Origin: Prunus persica
Taxonomy: Eukaryota > Streptophyta > Magnoliopsida > Rosales > Rosaceae
NCBI RefSeq assembly: GCF_000346465.2
Contig: NC_034014.1
Span: 3,098,852-3,162,851, forward strand
Length of the DNA: 64,000 nucleotides
Reading direction: 5' to 3'
Part shown: piece after piece, positions 25,825 through 39,076 of the stretch
Position numbering within the stretch: the stretch's first letter is position 1
Layout: each line of letters starts with the position of its first letter
Made by a program: the position numbers and the translations under genes
The notes under the pieces: model-generated
Told to the model about the DNA's origin: nothing
What the model saw: the letters and a program-made list of their open reading frames with translations, nothing else
Database searches by the model: none

Positions 25825-26152
25825 TTATTGTGGAGTTTAGTTCTTCTCACCATCATCTTTCTTCCACTTGAAAGCTCAATTTTGTTTGCCCACAACCACA
25901 AGAGCCACAAGAGCAGCAAGCAAACTTCCCTTTGGGATTTGGATTTCCTCCTCCTTTCCCGCAACAAATGGTACCAACAAAGTGTAGCCACAGATTCTTC
26001 AAGTTTCGTACCCCATCAAATTACTCTCAACTTTGAATTTCCCAAACTGTCCCTGCCTCCACCCCATCAATTATTATTCCTTCCAAAATATTTTCTCTTT
26101 CAATTCTTTGCCTCTGAAATTTCAACATATATTTTAAAAGAAGCCAAACCAA

Positions 26153-26299
26153 ATGGTTGCTAACAAGTACGAGGGGGTGTCACGCGCTGTGGTTGTGGGA
26201 CTGGGTTGGATTATGCTGAGGATTGACTACTCAAGGCTCTTCTGGCTCTTGTTTGGTGTCTTCTCCTATGAAAACCACGAGGGAAAGCCTCGGATTTGA
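26153..26299 (+). CDS. Small ORF (48 codons) in probable WNK leader
   Basis: ATG at 26153, TGA at 26297-26299. The peptide starts MVANKYEGVSRAVVVGLGW, has a hydrophobic middle (GLGWIMLRI, then LFWLLFGVFSYE) and ends HEGKPRI. It lies 200 bp upstream of the WNK start codon and downstream of the CT tract, so it is either a long upstream ORF in the kinase 5' UTR or a separate small gene. The GC content of the ORF exceeds its surroundings, which is unusual for a chance frame here. I do not recognise the peptide. Confidence 0.4.
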   Translation: MVANKYEGVSRAVVVGLGWIMLRIDYSRLFWLLFGVFSYENHEGKPRI

Positions 26300-26498
26300 T
26301 TTTCAAGTTTCCAACTTTCACTTAATTTTCCCACCTTTGATTATATTTCTAGCTACCCTTTAGTTTTCTTCCCAACAATCTTCTTCTTTGCTCATCATAG
26401 TTCTTAAGCAACAGCAAGCAAAAAAAAAAAAAAAAAAAGGTTTGATCTTGAAGTCTTTTGGGCCTTCATTAGTTGAAGCTTGAAAGCCTCACTTAAAC

Positions 26499-29400
26499 AT
26501 GTCCAAGACTGACAGGGCTGGTTATGTTGAAACCGATCCTACTGCTCGCTATGGCCGGGTATGTGCATGCATGTTACTTCCATTCATCCATTCATTCAGT
26601 CTTTACCATTAATTTGTTTTCTCTGTGCCGTTGTTTCTTAATGTGTACAAGTTGCTTATGCTTTTTTCATAAATTAATGATGATGCTATAGTTCTTTATT
26701 GACCAAAGTTGATGATTTTGTTTGTTTCTTTAAGTTGAGTTGTTTAAATAAATGGGTTTTGAATACTAGCTGAAACCATGGATATGATCTTACACTTTGG
26801 AAGCAGGGATTAGACTCTGTCCTGGGTAGGATTTGAATATCAGATGTTGGAGTTTAATCCAATGGATTTCTTGCTCACACCATGAGTAGCTGATCAAAAT
26901 TCTGTTCATGTATGTATGTGTGTGTATTTATGTATGTATGTATGTATGTTTCTATGTACTTATATATTAGTATAATTAACAATTAAGTACGTGGTTAATT
27001 TATAGACAGTTCTAAAGGATGTAATAGTTTATTTGGTCAATCTTGTGTATTGGGTAAGTCACTGTCTAATCCACCATTAAGTATTTTATTTATGCATCAG
27101 TAGGTGTCATCTGGGAGATCCCTGTGGCCTTTATATTTAACCATTGGCCATTAGTTTTGGTGACAAATGGTGTGTTAAAAAAGATTGTTAATTTGATAAA
27201 ATATGCCATTTCTTCTCTATATAATATTTGTTCCATTTGCTTTGAGCCCTCCTTTGGACTTCGATTGATGGTGCCTGTTGGGAGTTGAGAAAATTGGGGA
27301 ATAGAGTTGATTGTTTAATGTGGAGCCTCTTTAGGTTAGTAGTAAAAGAGCACATAGCTATAAACTATTTCTAATTTGTGCTGTATGATTGTAAAGTTAA
27401 TTTTCACTACCGCAATTTTATTCTGTTGTTTTCTATGATCGTAAAGTTATGGTTGAGGCTAGCTATATAATTTCTGAAGGGACACCCTAATAATACTATT
27501 ACAGAGAACTTTAATGCTGAATGATCAAGAATCTTGTTACCACCTTAGTTGATTGTTGAGAGTCAATTAATTTGTTCAGCTTTATGTAATCAAACAAATA
27601 AAAAGAAATAAAAGATTTGGTTACTTATTGAAGTGCATTTTCCATGTCTTGAACAGTTTGAAGAAGTTCTTGGCAAAGGAGCAATGAAAACAGTGTACAA
27701 GGCAATTGATGAGCTTCTTGGGATGGAAGTGGCATGGAATCAGGTGAAACTCAATGAAGTCCTTCGCTCACCAGAGGATTTGCAACGGCTCTACTCAGAG
27801 GTTCACCTCCTCAGCACCCTCAATCACGATTCCATAATTCGGTTCTATACCTCCTGGATCGATGTTGATCACAAAACTTTTAACTTCATTACTGAAATGT
27901 TCACTTCGGGGACGCTAAGAGAGTAATTTCCTTTCCAACTCCTCTAGCCCCTTAACTTGCATATCTTTTGAACTAGGTAAAGCATAGACAAATGGAGAAA
28001 GTGTAGCAATAGACCGTAATTGTAGCCTCTGCCCCTCAAAAGTAATCTTAATTACAATTTTGGTTAATGAGGACAATGTGATCAGCAGAACCTTGTACAT
28101 GCATTAAGTGGGAACTGTTATCATGGATAACAATTCTTAAGCATGATACATTCAATTCACTTTGGGTAAATGTATTGATAAACTACAATATCTTTCATAT
28201 TGCAGGTATAGGAAGAAATATAAGCATGTAGACATCCGAGCCATTAAGAACTGGGCCCGTCAGATCCTTCGCGGTCTTGTATATCTGCATGGCAATCATC
28301 CTCCAGTAATTCATAGAGATCTTAAGTGTGACAACATCTTTGTCAATGGGCATCTTGGGCAAGTCAAAATTGGTGATTTAGGGCTTGCAACAATCCTCCG
28401 TGGTTCCCAATCTGCTCACAGTGTTATAGGTACTTGTTTATCCATTATTAACACATAAATGCTGGCACTTATTTCCTCCACTAAAAATATTTTTGTCCTT
28501 ATACTTTTAGGCACCCCAGAGTTCATGGCACCAGAACTATATGACGAAAATTACAATGAACTGGTTGATGTCTACTCATTCGGCATGTGTGTCTTGGAGA
28601 TGCTTACATCTGAATACCCATATAGTGAGTGCGTCAACCCTGCACAAATATACAAGAAAGTTACCTCGGTAAGGTGACATTTCGATGTCAAGATTAATAG
28701 ATATCAGTGAACAAGAACCTTACCCCCTGCCATTATAATTCTTCAGGGGAAGCTTCCAGGAGCATTCTACCGGATTCAAGACTTGGAAGCACAACGATTC
28801 ATTGGAAAATGCTTAGTAAATGCTTCAAAGAGATTACCGGCAAAAGAACTTTTGCTTGATCCATTTCTTGAGTGTGGTAAAGATGAACCATTGCCTTTGG
28901 GAAAGCTTGGACGTCCAAAGCCATTTTTAAATGACAAGGAAATGGAGAAACTGCAATTGAGTGATGATCAAACCAGGACTGACATGACAATCACGGGGAA
29001 GTTAAATCCTGAAGATGACACCATCTTTCTCAAAGTTCAGATTGCTGATAAAGATGGTACTATTTAACTTTCTCTGGCTGTTGTTGTAGTTAAAGTGAAC
29101 TCAATAGATTCCAACGGTGAAAGTTTCTTCTACTGTTTTCTCATGCAGGTTCTTTTAGGAACATATATTTTCCTTTTGACATATTAAATGATACACCATT
29201 TGATGTTGCTACGGAAATGGTGAAGGAATTGGAGATCACTGATTGGGAGCCATTTGAAATTGCGAATATGATTGAATGGGAGATATCTGCCTTGGTACCA
29301 AATTGGAAAACTGAAGCCTACCACACAATTAATTATCAAGATGATGACGATGGACCTCAACGTCCTTCTCACTCTCACTCCTCCTGCTCATCATCCCACA

Positions 29401-30462
29401 CATCATTATCAGGCTTGATCAGCTCTCATGGGATTAACGGAGTGACAAATGGCTGTGATTGGCTCCAAGGTATGGCTCATATAATTCACTAAGTTAATTT
29501 GCAATGTCTGTAACCATCCCCTATTATTTTTTGAAATCCATTAGAGATCAATTGGGCTAGTTGTAAGTTGTAACCCTGTTCCATTGCTTATTACTCATCC
29601 TTGGTTAAGAAAGAGTTTAAACCCAAGTCTCTAGAAATATGTCAAGAAACTTTAATCTAACTAGAACCTTGAATCACATGAGAATTGTTAACTATGAGCT
29701 CATACACAATGCCCTGACCCACCTTTGCTAATTTTTTATTTTTTTTATTTTTATAAATTTTAAAATAGTATCAAGACAGTTCGTTTGTAATAACATATAG
29801 CAAGCATGCATGTATGCCTTTCCAGCTGAGGCTGGTTTTGGGTACATATGTCCAAACCCTGAGTAAAGTCAACTTTAGGCCTCGAAAGTGGCCCGTGGAC
29901 CAAGTTACTTGAACATTGGGATGGGTGTGTAGCATGCGGCCCAGTTGACCACTCTTCCTGATGATCTGCATGCATATATGATGCATTTCTAACATTGTTC
30001 TGCATGCATAAATTTCAATTGCAAATGATTGCTGGTGCAGATGATTTTCTTGATGAGACCAGCTCTCAAAGCTCTTCACACTCAGGAACATATTCCAACT
30101 TAAATTTCATTTGTGGGAATGAGCATGGGACTAATACGATTCCCACAGGAGGAGACAAACATCCCATATCAAAATGTCACAAGTCCACAAGGTTTTGTCC
30201 TGAAGAAAACCGTAATACTGGGCAGTCTATGGCTAAAAAATACTACGAGAGATGCAAAGCTTTTCTAGCATCTGGTTCAAAAGATAAAAGGATCATGGAT
30301 AGCCGTAGATTGATGAGGAATAAGTCGCTAGTAGACGTAAGAAGTCACCTACTACACCGGTCTTTGGTAGAAGAGGTGAATAGGAGGCGCTTGTTTAAGA
30401 CCGTGGGAGCCGTGGAAAATATCGGGTTTCAAGCACCTTGTGAGGTTTCAAAAAAATTGTAA
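26499..30462 (+). CDS. WNK5: WNK (with-no-lysine) kinase, WNK4/5 clade (7 exons)
   Basis: Ser/Thr kinase of the plant WNK family, linked to osmotic/ion signalling and flowering time. Exons: 26499-26558, 27657-27922, 28206-28429, 28511-28668, 28747-29056, 29149-29469, 30041-30462; 586 residues. The hallmark is visible: the usual subdomain II lysine is replaced (VAWNQVK, N48) and a lysine sits in the glycine loop instead ([11 protein letters not shown]31). HRDLKCDN (D147), a DLG instead of DFG motif (D166) and GTPEFMAPE complete the catalytic core. After the kinase comes an OSR1-C-like autoinhibitory region ([12 protein letters not shown] to [12 protein letters not shown]), then a Ser/His-rich tail and a basic C-terminus. 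Exon 1 codes just 20 residues ([12 protein letters not shown] is conserved). Order next to the nucleotidyltransferase favours WNK5. Confidence 0.92.
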
Positions 30463-32071
30463 AAAGCCGTTAGGTACTTTCTGTTGTACAAAAATGAAAA
30501 GAAGTGAGAGACCTCAGAAAATTTACATTTCTCAACAATTGTAAAGTCGGTGAGAGGAATGGGAGTTTCAGTCCCAATCTGGAGATGCAAGAAATGACGA
30601 CTTACTGGCTTGATTGCCTCCTGAAATGGCAGGGGAGTTTTGAAGCTCAAAAGCAAGGACTGCTTGTACTAATGGAGCCGAATGAGGGGGATCCATGTCG
30701 ACCACTACAAGAATCTGGTGACTTCTATATTGTAAAAATTTCTGTGCAAATGGTTGTAATTATGTCTAAATAATATTTCTGTGTCAGAATAAATGGCTAG
30801 TTTATCAATGTGTTGATGTCCTCTTTCAGTGCTTGCCATAAAACAAAAGGACTCACTGCTACCCTTTACAGCTAGCAGGCTCTGCAGTGTCAATATATCT
30901 GCCGTTTGCATTATGAGATGATCAAAAAGTGAGAATCCAATGACATATGAATGAGCTTTGTAATTGTATATGAGCATTTTGAGACAAGATAGATGCATTT
31001 GTCTTCACTTGTAGGCATGAGCAGTCCCTGACTGCAATGTTTCATAGGAAACACAAACACTGATGTGTTCAAGTATGGGGTTGTGTTTTGATGGAAACTT
31101 ACACAAAAGACTTGTTTCTATAATGTTGAATTATTGAGGATGGGTTTAGAAAGGTTGCTGCTTGAGGCAAAATTCATTGATGTATGTGTTTTGCCAATTT
31201 TGGATATGGGAAAGCTATTGTCTTGTTAATGTATGCAAGATCCAAATAGTCCCTCAGCCGGGAATCCTGGGATGCACACTTTCTTGTGGGTTTGGTGAGT
31301 GAGAGTTGACCATGTTAGTTCAACTCCATGACTTCATCAAATCCTCACCACTTCTCATGTATTTTGATGATGATCACATGGAAAATAAGGCCTTGCATTT
31401 TTAAAGCAGTGGTAAATTAAATTAGCCTTCATCTACATGTTTAAGTGTTGATGACACTGTAATTATGGACACAAATTTGGAGTTGGTAATGAGTCGTTAT
31501 GATGAAAGGATTGGAAGCAAAATCACTGATGTTGCATAATATGAAGCAGCATGCTGTAATTGTAAGATTCTTTAATCAAGTATGTAAACTCACCGGTGAG
31601 AGTTTTCTTAAAACATACCATGTTCTTTTTAATCATTAGAGGAAGGGGAAACTTGTGGTATTTTTCATCGGTGAAAAGAGAAGTGTCACTAAACAATGAG
31701 CTAGTTGGTAAAAACAAAGCATGTTTTAAACCACCGAATGAAAAACCGATGGGTAATAGGAGATAGGCTTAGAGAGAGAGTAATGTTAGTGATTATATAT
31801 TAAAGCACTACCCGATAATGATTCGGGGTTCGATTCCGTAAAACCACTCCTCTCTTATGATATTTTCACTATTTGTAAGCCGGGCTGTTTTCTTTCTAAC
31901 AATTAGTTACTACTAAATGTTTGAGGATTGAAAGTAACAAGTGCTGAAGGGTAATCATGGGATACATTCCCAGAGAAGATTATGACTGTCCTCTAATTAG
32001 ATTTCTTTCCTCAATTTTCGATGTCGTCCTGATTGGATTTCTTTCATCAATTTTCAAATGTGGTCCTCCTT

Positions 32072-32074
<3 letters not shown>

Positions 32075-32104
<30 letters not shown>
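32075..32104 (+). repeat. (TC)15 microsatellite
   Basis: Perfect 30-bp TC tract in intergenic sequence. Confidence 0.9.
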
Positions 32105-32106
<2 letters not shown>

Positions 32107-33081
32107 GGTAAGTTAGAGGTTTTGCAAGCAGTAAAAGTAAACTTGAAAGGTAACCAGGGACCATCCTAGAAGTTCACCTTAATCTTTTGCCATTTGGTTT
32201 GCAAGCTACTACGATATTATTGCTGACCAGGAAGCTATTTATTTCAAGGGTGAAACATTGGTGGTCCTGTAATTACCAAAAGTTGGTCGTACACCTCAAA
32301 TCAAAAGCCGTATTATCTCTACCATGAAGGAATGAGATTTGTAAGATTTTAGGGCAAATTCTATGGTCCTCTGCCTGCCATCAAGAAAACAGTACAGTAG
32401 AGCCCAAAACTAGTCAAGTTAGGTAGGTAGGATTTTTATCAACTTAGTGTGCACACAATTTGGGTACAAGACTCTAAACCTTAGCCAGTAGTCTAGTTGG
32501 CTTAAAAATGAATCCTTTTGCCATTTTTATCAAAGCCTCCATAGACCGTAGAGAGCTGGCAACACAATTGCAACTTAATGAGCCGTAACTACTGGTATCT
32601 CCATATCGATGGATGGAGCCTTGTGATAAAAGCTCTTTAAAGCATCACATAATAAGTACATTATTATGCATGCCATACCGTTAATCTAAACTATTAATCG
32701 AAACCGTTTGTATAAATGTAGCAACCTTGACATACATTATTGGTCTATTCCTTAACGGCTAAATTAGTGGTTGTCTAATATAGTATCGGATCCCTTCTTT
32801 GCACCCCTTATTCCCCATATCTTCTTTATTTTCAAGGTGTCCTCCTATCTTGCACCTATACTGTACACTTGCCTCTCTCCCTCCATTTTTCTGCTCACTA
32901 AGTGCGGGGATGGGCGCATGCACGTAAAACCAAGCGTAAGCTTTTGGAGCTAGTGGCAAGCTAACACATTAATTGAGTTTTTGAAGTCACCCTTTACCTT
33001 TGTTCATATGGGGAAGGAGATGCTGGCTAGTAAACCCAAAAAGGTCTTAGGCTTATATGTACCTTTTATCTCACTTTAGGC

Positions 33082-33140
33082 TCCAGCTATATATATAAAT
33101 GTTACAATGATTCCAGCTATATATATAAATGTTACAATTA
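33082..33140 (+). repeat. 30-bp tandem duplication
   Basis: Two adjacent copies of a unit beginning TCCAGCTATATATATAAATG and ending GTTACAAT, spaced exactly 30 bp, with one or two differences at the edges. Confidence 0.85.
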
Positions 33141-34031
33141 TTTTTTGAGGTAAGTACATTCTCATGGGTTATTCAATTTCAACCTAAAACCATGTCATGT
33201 GGTAGTTAGAACTTAGAGGTGATGCCTTTAACTTGATGGGCCTAACCAGAAGTTATTCACCAGTTATGGTCAACAATTGTCGAGTTGTGGTTGGGAAATA
33301 GTCCCAAATTAGTAATAAAGAAGACGTTAGTTCAAATTCTCTTCTTCTCAACTATTATTTGTAACAATGAAACAATTCTCTGGTGACTGGTCAAATTTAT
33401 TCTAATATATTATATGTTTTCTGAGCGTACTCGTTTTGAACACAAATTATCATGGCAGAGAATATTAAATTTTTCCAAATTAACTTCAAAGCTTATGGAT
33501 TTGGCTTCTGTATGTATCCTTCTGCTGGAACAGATTCTCTTTTGGTGTACAGTGTACAGTACTAGAATTCATCTCTGGAACTAACTAGTTGGGCTTGTTT
33601 CCAGAAACAAAACCTGGGAGAAGAACACTAATATTTTCTCAAAATGATCCAGACAAGAACCAAGCCAGAAGCCTCAAACAGGAACTTATGTATGTATGCT
33701 TTTCTGACATGGTAAAGCACGTTGTGTTTGTTACCCCATGCCATTTTCCATGAAGGCCACATTCAACATTTACAATGTAAAAAACACAGAATTCAATGAA
33801 ACAATTAAATTAATAGTCTAAAATTTGTAATCTTGTGTTAAAGAAAATTAGATAAAACATTCAAGTTGATTATTCTTCCTGACTGAAAATCAATCAAAAA
33901 TGAGACATGAAGCCATTTTTAGAGATAGAAAGATAGTTTCTTGGAAACCCAGAATTCAGAACTGAAAATAAAGTGGTCATCATAACTTAAAAATATTTAT
34001 ATCTGCATTGACATTTAACAATCTAAGAATG

Positions 34032-35282
34032 TTACATTTTGATGTCAGCCATATCAAACCAGATTTGCTCAAAGGCCTTGACAATGAGATCATGATATTC
34101 GTTTGAGTTGAGTGAGAGATAACAAGCAAGAAGGTCTTCCAAATCCTTAGATTCCCTGATGTTGTTCTCCACAATCATCTCCACCATTGAGTCTCTGAAG
34201 TCTTTCTGCGGATCAACTGAGGACTTAACAACTGCAAAGCTCTCCGAAAGGCGTCTATTCTTCGACTTCAAGCATGAGGATGGTGATGGTGATGACACAC
34301 TCTTTCTAGCATATGGCTGATTTTTCTTACTTTTAAGTCTTGGAGAATTGCCTCTAAGTCTTATACCTGTTGTTGAGTTGGCAGAGGACTTTCGAACTGA
34401 ATTCCGGTTGGCTTTTCTTTGGCTACCCTTTTGTGTTCTTATGCTTTCCTCCTTGACAATCTTGACAGTGAGAGACCTCTGCCCTTTTATCTCCTTCAAT
34501 TTAGATGAACTTCTTTTGAACTTGGTTGCCTCAGTGGACTTATGATGATCATCAAATTTCATTGGCTTTGTCAAAATTGGAGGAAGCTCTAGCTCTGAGA
34601 TCATGTCAAAGCCATCAAGCTTCTCATCATGAATTTTCTTTGTAGAGGCTCCATCTTTCATGTCAATGATGGTATCAGAAGTTGAAGAACTAACTCGGCA
34701 ATTATAAGAGCTGGACCATGGGGCTAGCCCATCCAATGGGTCAGGACCACCAAATTGGTGACATTCATATTCAGATGGGATCAATTCATGAAATTCAGGC
34801 TCACTGGAACTTTGACTAGAAGAGCCAAAGTAATCTGGGGATTGAATTGTGTTGGTCTCAAGATCAGTCCAAACTGAATCAATTGTGGCATGACAATTAC
34901 AATAGGCTGGTGATGAGACAGAGGATGTTGTTGAGACATGCTTGTTAGGAGAAGGCTTGTAAACAGCTTTTCTTTTGGCTCTTCTGGTTGATAATCTTCT
35001 GGGGTGTTCAGGAAAATGTGTGTCTGAGGCTTTGGGGTTCACAGGTGAATTATAGAACTTATCAGCTCTGTTGGGTTCTGTTGTGAAGTAGTAGGAGTAT
35101 CTTCTGGTTTGAGAAAGGTGGGGTTTTTGTTGGGGTGGTGTAGAAGTTGAGGGTGGTTTTTTCTTGGTAGAGTGATGATGATGAGAGGTTTGGTTGTGGT
35201 TTTTGGTTTTGCTCATGTCTTTGAGCTTGTAAAACCAGGCATTTGGTATCATATCTGACAATCTGAACCTGTAATTACCCAT
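34032..35282 (-). CDS. OFP2: OVATE family protein, OFP1/2/4 type (single exon)
   Basis: Plant transcriptional repressor of the OVATE family, which partners TALE homeodomain (KNOX/BELL) proteins and TRM proteins to control organ shape and secondary wall formation. 416 residues, intron-less as usual. The N-terminus MGNYRFRLSDMIPNAWFYKL is the DNA-binding-like block specific to the OFP1/2/4 group. A basic nuclear-localisation-like patch (RRLSTRRAKRKAVY) lies near residue 100, followed by Ser-rich low complexity. The OVATE domain is the last ~55 residues (FRDSMVEMIVENNI, LEDLLACYLSLNSNEYHDLI, VKAFEQIWFDMADI). The start chosen is the ATG at 35282; the codon before it is TTG. A (GA)14 tract on the coding strand lies 52 bp upstream. 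Confidence 0.93.
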   Translation of the reverse strand: MGNYRFRLSDMIPNAWFYKLKDMSKTKNHNQTSHHHHSTKKKPPSTSTPPQQKPHLSQTRRYSYYFTTEPNRADKFYNSPVNPKASDTHFPEHPRRLSTRRAKRKAVYKPSPNKHVSTTSSVSSPAYCNCHATIDSVWTDLETNTIQSPDYFGSSSQSSSEPEFHELIPSEYECHQFGGPDPLDGLAPWSSSYNCRVSSSTSDTIIDMKDGASTKKIHDEKLDGFDMISELELPPILTKPMKFDDHHKSTEATKFKRSSSKLKEIKGQRSLTVKIVKEESIRTQKGSQRKANRNSVRKSSANSTTGIRLRGNSPRLKSKKNQPYARKSVSSPSPSSCLKSKNRRLSESFAVVKSSVDPQKDFRDSMVEMIVENNIRESKDLEDLLACYLSLNSNEYHDLIVKAFEQIWFDMADIKM

Positions 35283-35333
35283 CAAGAATGAAACAGCTCC
35301 CTTTCTTTTCTCTGTCTCACTGACTCACTTGTA

Positions 35334-35361
<28 letters not shown>
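35334..35361 (+). repeat. (TC)14 tract in OFP 5' region
   Basis: Perfect CT tract; on the coding (minus) strand it is a GA tract in the leader or core promoter of the OVATE gene. Confidence 0.9.
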
Positions 35362-35366
<5 letters not shown>

Positions 35367-35399
35367 TATGAGTTGCAGTAGTGAAGATAGCAAACAGTT

Positions 35400-38300
35400 A
35401 AAAGAGCTCAAATGTTTAGTGAGAAAGCAACAGGTAGCAAGTAAAATATATGGTTAAATAGAAGGATTGAGCTCAATTGAATATGCCAAAGTTACCCTCA
35501 ACTAAACATTTTTCTCTCCATTTCCTTTCTACTTATCCAAACAAGCATGAAAGAGATTGTAAATATATCTCTTGTCTCCTTTCTTTTCTTTTCTTATTAT
35601 TTTAAGTTGTTTCTTTTCTATTGTTTCAAAAAGAAGAATATTTGTAATGGTTGCAAGTGACCTTTTAAATGATAAATGTAAAATGAGTGTTGAAAAGAAC
35701 CAAAGCTACATAGTAAAAGTTGTTTTAAGGGAATAAATATTTGTGTTTATTTAGTACAACTTAAGCTTGAAGGGTTCTGTTTTTTATTTTATATTTAACA
35801 ATATGAAATAACATATAATATAAACAAAGAAGCAAATTAGAGCTTGGATTTATTGGAGCTTTATAGGCATTGTGCTGGCTCTTGCATACCCCAAATGAGT
35901 TGTTGTCTCTTGAAGGATTGGCAACCTTTTTTTTTCTTTTTCTAATTTTAAAAAAAAAACTTATCTGGCTCCTCCTTTTGTTTACCTAAAGGAGCCAACA
36001 CTAATGATGATATTTGTCTACTAAGTGCTGTATATCTTCCCATAATTTCATGCTTCACAAATGATGATATTCCATATCTTTTCCAAGTGCTTAATTTCCA
36101 CAAGGCCCACCTGCTCCTAAAGCCATGGCTGGAAAAGCTATTGCTGACCAATTTTCACCACTATTATTAGGCATTATCATGTATTGTTACTCTTGTTATT
36201 CTATTTTCAGTGCTAAATGATTTATTGGAATTTGGAGAGTAAACCGCAACTATGGTCAGTTCCTCACTCGCGGACGGGTAATTTTGTATTATTATATGAG
36301 ACTCACAATGCATCAACTATTGATTAGAAATCGCACAAATCTATCGGTAACAGAACTAGTTTGGTGCATTATAACTTATAAATCATGTGAGTATTTAATT
36401 TTCTTCTCCTCTCTTTGGACTAAAAGTCCCCTTGTCTAATGCTAGAAACTAGGGACATCAAGCCGAGTTGATATTGACTCCTGTGTGAAGAGTTTGAACG
36501 CATTGCGATGGCATCAAAAGAAATCTTAACATCATTAAGAACCAAGTAAATATCAGAAAATGACAGGAAGGAGAGAAACAGAAACAGGGTTCCAAGTTGT
36601 CCCAACAGAGAAAAAAAATAAACATTCTGCTTGCTAACAACATCTTAAAATATGAAATGACATCAACTGCTAAAATATCCCTTCACAACAATTGGGACCA
36701 GGATCAATGGCCTGGTCCCAACCAACTTGAACATTAAGACTCCTTGAACAATACATTCCAACTATTTTTCTTTCTTTTTATTTGTTTTTCTTTTGAGGGT
36801 TAGTATAGGCCTGTGAAATAGGTCAGAATAACCCATCTCAGTTCTCATTGTCCAAGGTCCAAATTTTATCTGACTTTAGGTCATTTCAGCCCATTCGACT
36901 AGTTGGACTAGACTGGACCATGGTACCACTGGCACCCTATTATTGTTAGCCCATAATTTTTATTTTTTTATTTTTTATTTTAAAGACTTTCGATATTTTA
37001 GAAGAAAGGTTCAATCAATCAATCCTCTTATCTTTATATCTCAAACAGAGCAGAAAAATTTGTATGAAACGGGAATAGCACTGTTTTGCTATTTCAAGCC
37101 AATCATAATCTGTCATGTAAAAAAATTATCATACGTGACATATTATAATTGACTAGGATAGCAAAATAATCTATCCCAGTTTCATATAAGTGTTTCTCCA
37201 AACCGAGAGATTATGCATTGAGATCCTAGTGGGAGCAATGAATCTGGAACCTTTGGAACATTTCATGTATGAGGAGACGAGACGTTTTGAAAGTAATGTT
37301 TGATGAATTACATATTAATCAATCTTCGACTTGCGTGCAGGTCTGAGGTTATGGTTAAAAAAGCTTGGTCTAAAATAAGTCACTTTCTCTTTGTCATTTG
37401 CACTAGTGTCACTCAGAGAATCTCATAATGATATCTTGAACTCAGATTTCATTAAAAATAAGAGAAAGTTACTTCTTCTTTTTCGAGCAAACCAAAGTGG
37501 TAATACTCTTACAAGACCACCTAAAATTGATTCGGCTCTATACTCTCTCCCTTCTCCCACCATTTTCCTTGAAGATTAAAGCTCAATCTCCTCCTCCTCT
37601 CTATCTCTCTCAAAACTTCAGTCTTTCGAACTTCCTTTTTCAATTCGACAAAGTTTAGAGCCAATTTGGCATTGTCGTGTTGTAAAAATAATCGTTGTCA
37701 AATTTATTGTGATGTGAGTCATTGACAGAACATTGGGATATATAACAAAACAAAGAAAATAAGAAAAGAATCCCACAGTTAGACAAATTATTAATTAATT
37801 TGTTAATTAGAGTAAGATATTTTACGATATGTTTATGGAGGGTGTAATAGAACCATAATAGCTGTCAAAGATTGGCAAGCAAACCTCATCATAAAAGTAA
37901 AAAACAGAGCTTGAGAGCTGATGAGCTAGGAAGGGAAAGGCATATGGAAAAGCATGTTTCTTACTATTGGATCTATATACGTATTTAAGAGCACTCGTGC
38001 TTCTGTATTTGTGATGAATTTTGACCTTACTTAACCCAATACAAGCACAAAATTCATCACAAAGCATCAATTAAAACCCTAGAAATTAAAGCGAAAGGGA
38101 ATAGTGAAATTTAGAATAAACAAACCTAATGTGTATCTTACCTGAGTCTTGTGGCTTTACTTCAATTGATCCAACAACGAAAAAAACGAAGAACAAATAT
38201 GGAAGATGCTATGAACAGAATGAATAGTCTAATGAAACTAGCAAGTACTTTATAAAAGATGCTATGAACTTTATACCTGGGTAACACCATTTGTCTTGCA

Positions 38301-39060
38301 TTGAAATTTCTGAGGCCACAGTTCATAGCAGTCCTGTGAAAGAGAAGAGGTGTCAGATGACCTAATTTAAGGTATCATAAGAATCTGGATATCTTCAACT
38401 TTGTCATAAGCCAAGGGAAAAGATGACGATGCAAGGAACATATAGTACCTTGAATAATTTTGCATTTAGCAATTCTGAATGTACTTTGGAAACACCATTC
38501 ACAGTATGGGAGCATACAAATTACAATCACCGGGTATGCCATTTGGATACTGCGTCAAATCAAATGGTAATTAATCGTCAAATTGCTGAGACAAAGACAT
38601 GGAAACCAGGTAACTGAGTTGATGACTTTTCTCCAAACTTCTACGAGAGTTCATTTTCTTCAGAAACATGCAGATTTAAAAAAAAAAACAATAATGATAA
38701 AACCATGTTTGTTTCTTTCTTCAAATAAGTGAACATGATTTCCAACATAATGGTGGAAAAGAAAGAAACTATCATGTACCCAAGACCTAAAAGATGTTTA
38801 ATGTTTACATGGTGGACAGGGAAATCACAGCATGATTATTATACTCCAAAATCCTAAAGTTTTGAGAGTTCAAGCTATCTGTACAATTCTTAAGACGGAA
38901 TGCTAACTGTCCCAGCATCTATAAAAACCTCAATGATAGGCATAATGGAAAATCTTCATCTCATTGAAGTAGCCAGTTTCTGCATGAACATATCATCTTT
39001 TGACACAATACAACACATATTCAAAATATATTATAAATAAGCAATAAATAACTGCATTAA
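35400..39060. other. Intergenic, no gene seen
   Basis: OVATE promoter and AT-rich spacer. Scattered open frames up to 82 codons have no recognisable domain or supporting splice sites. The TGGGACCAGG...CCTGGTCCCA pair at about 36692-36720 is an 11-bp inverted repeat. Confidence 0.45.
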
Positions 39061-39076
39061 GAAGAAACAAGCAAAC

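Larger units (their letters stand above)
30463..34020. other. Intergenic, no gene seen
   Basis: 3' UTR of the WNK gene and a 3 kb AT-rich spacer. Contents: a B-box-like GGGGTTCGATTCCG at about 31826 without a matching A-box, a (TC)15 tract at 32075-32104, and a 30-bp tandem duplication at 33082-33140. No coding signal recognised on either strand. Confidence 0.5.

Noticed and set aside
25768..26163. 131-codon frame starting in the CT tract
   Set aside because: The frame is open because (CT)n reads as Ser-Leu repeats; the rest has no domain and overlaps the better small ORF at 26153.
31684..31835. Possible SINE or tRNA with B-box GGGGTTCGATTCCG
   Set aside because: The only A-box-like sequence (TGAGCTAGTTGG) is about 135 bp upstream, far beyond the 30-60 bp expected, and no cloverleaf forms.
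38423..38617. Plus-strand frame with HTNYNHRV, reminiscent of a phosphorylase motif
   Set aside because: Opposite strand to the phosphorylase-like exon at 39077-39178, and the resemblance covers only a few residues.
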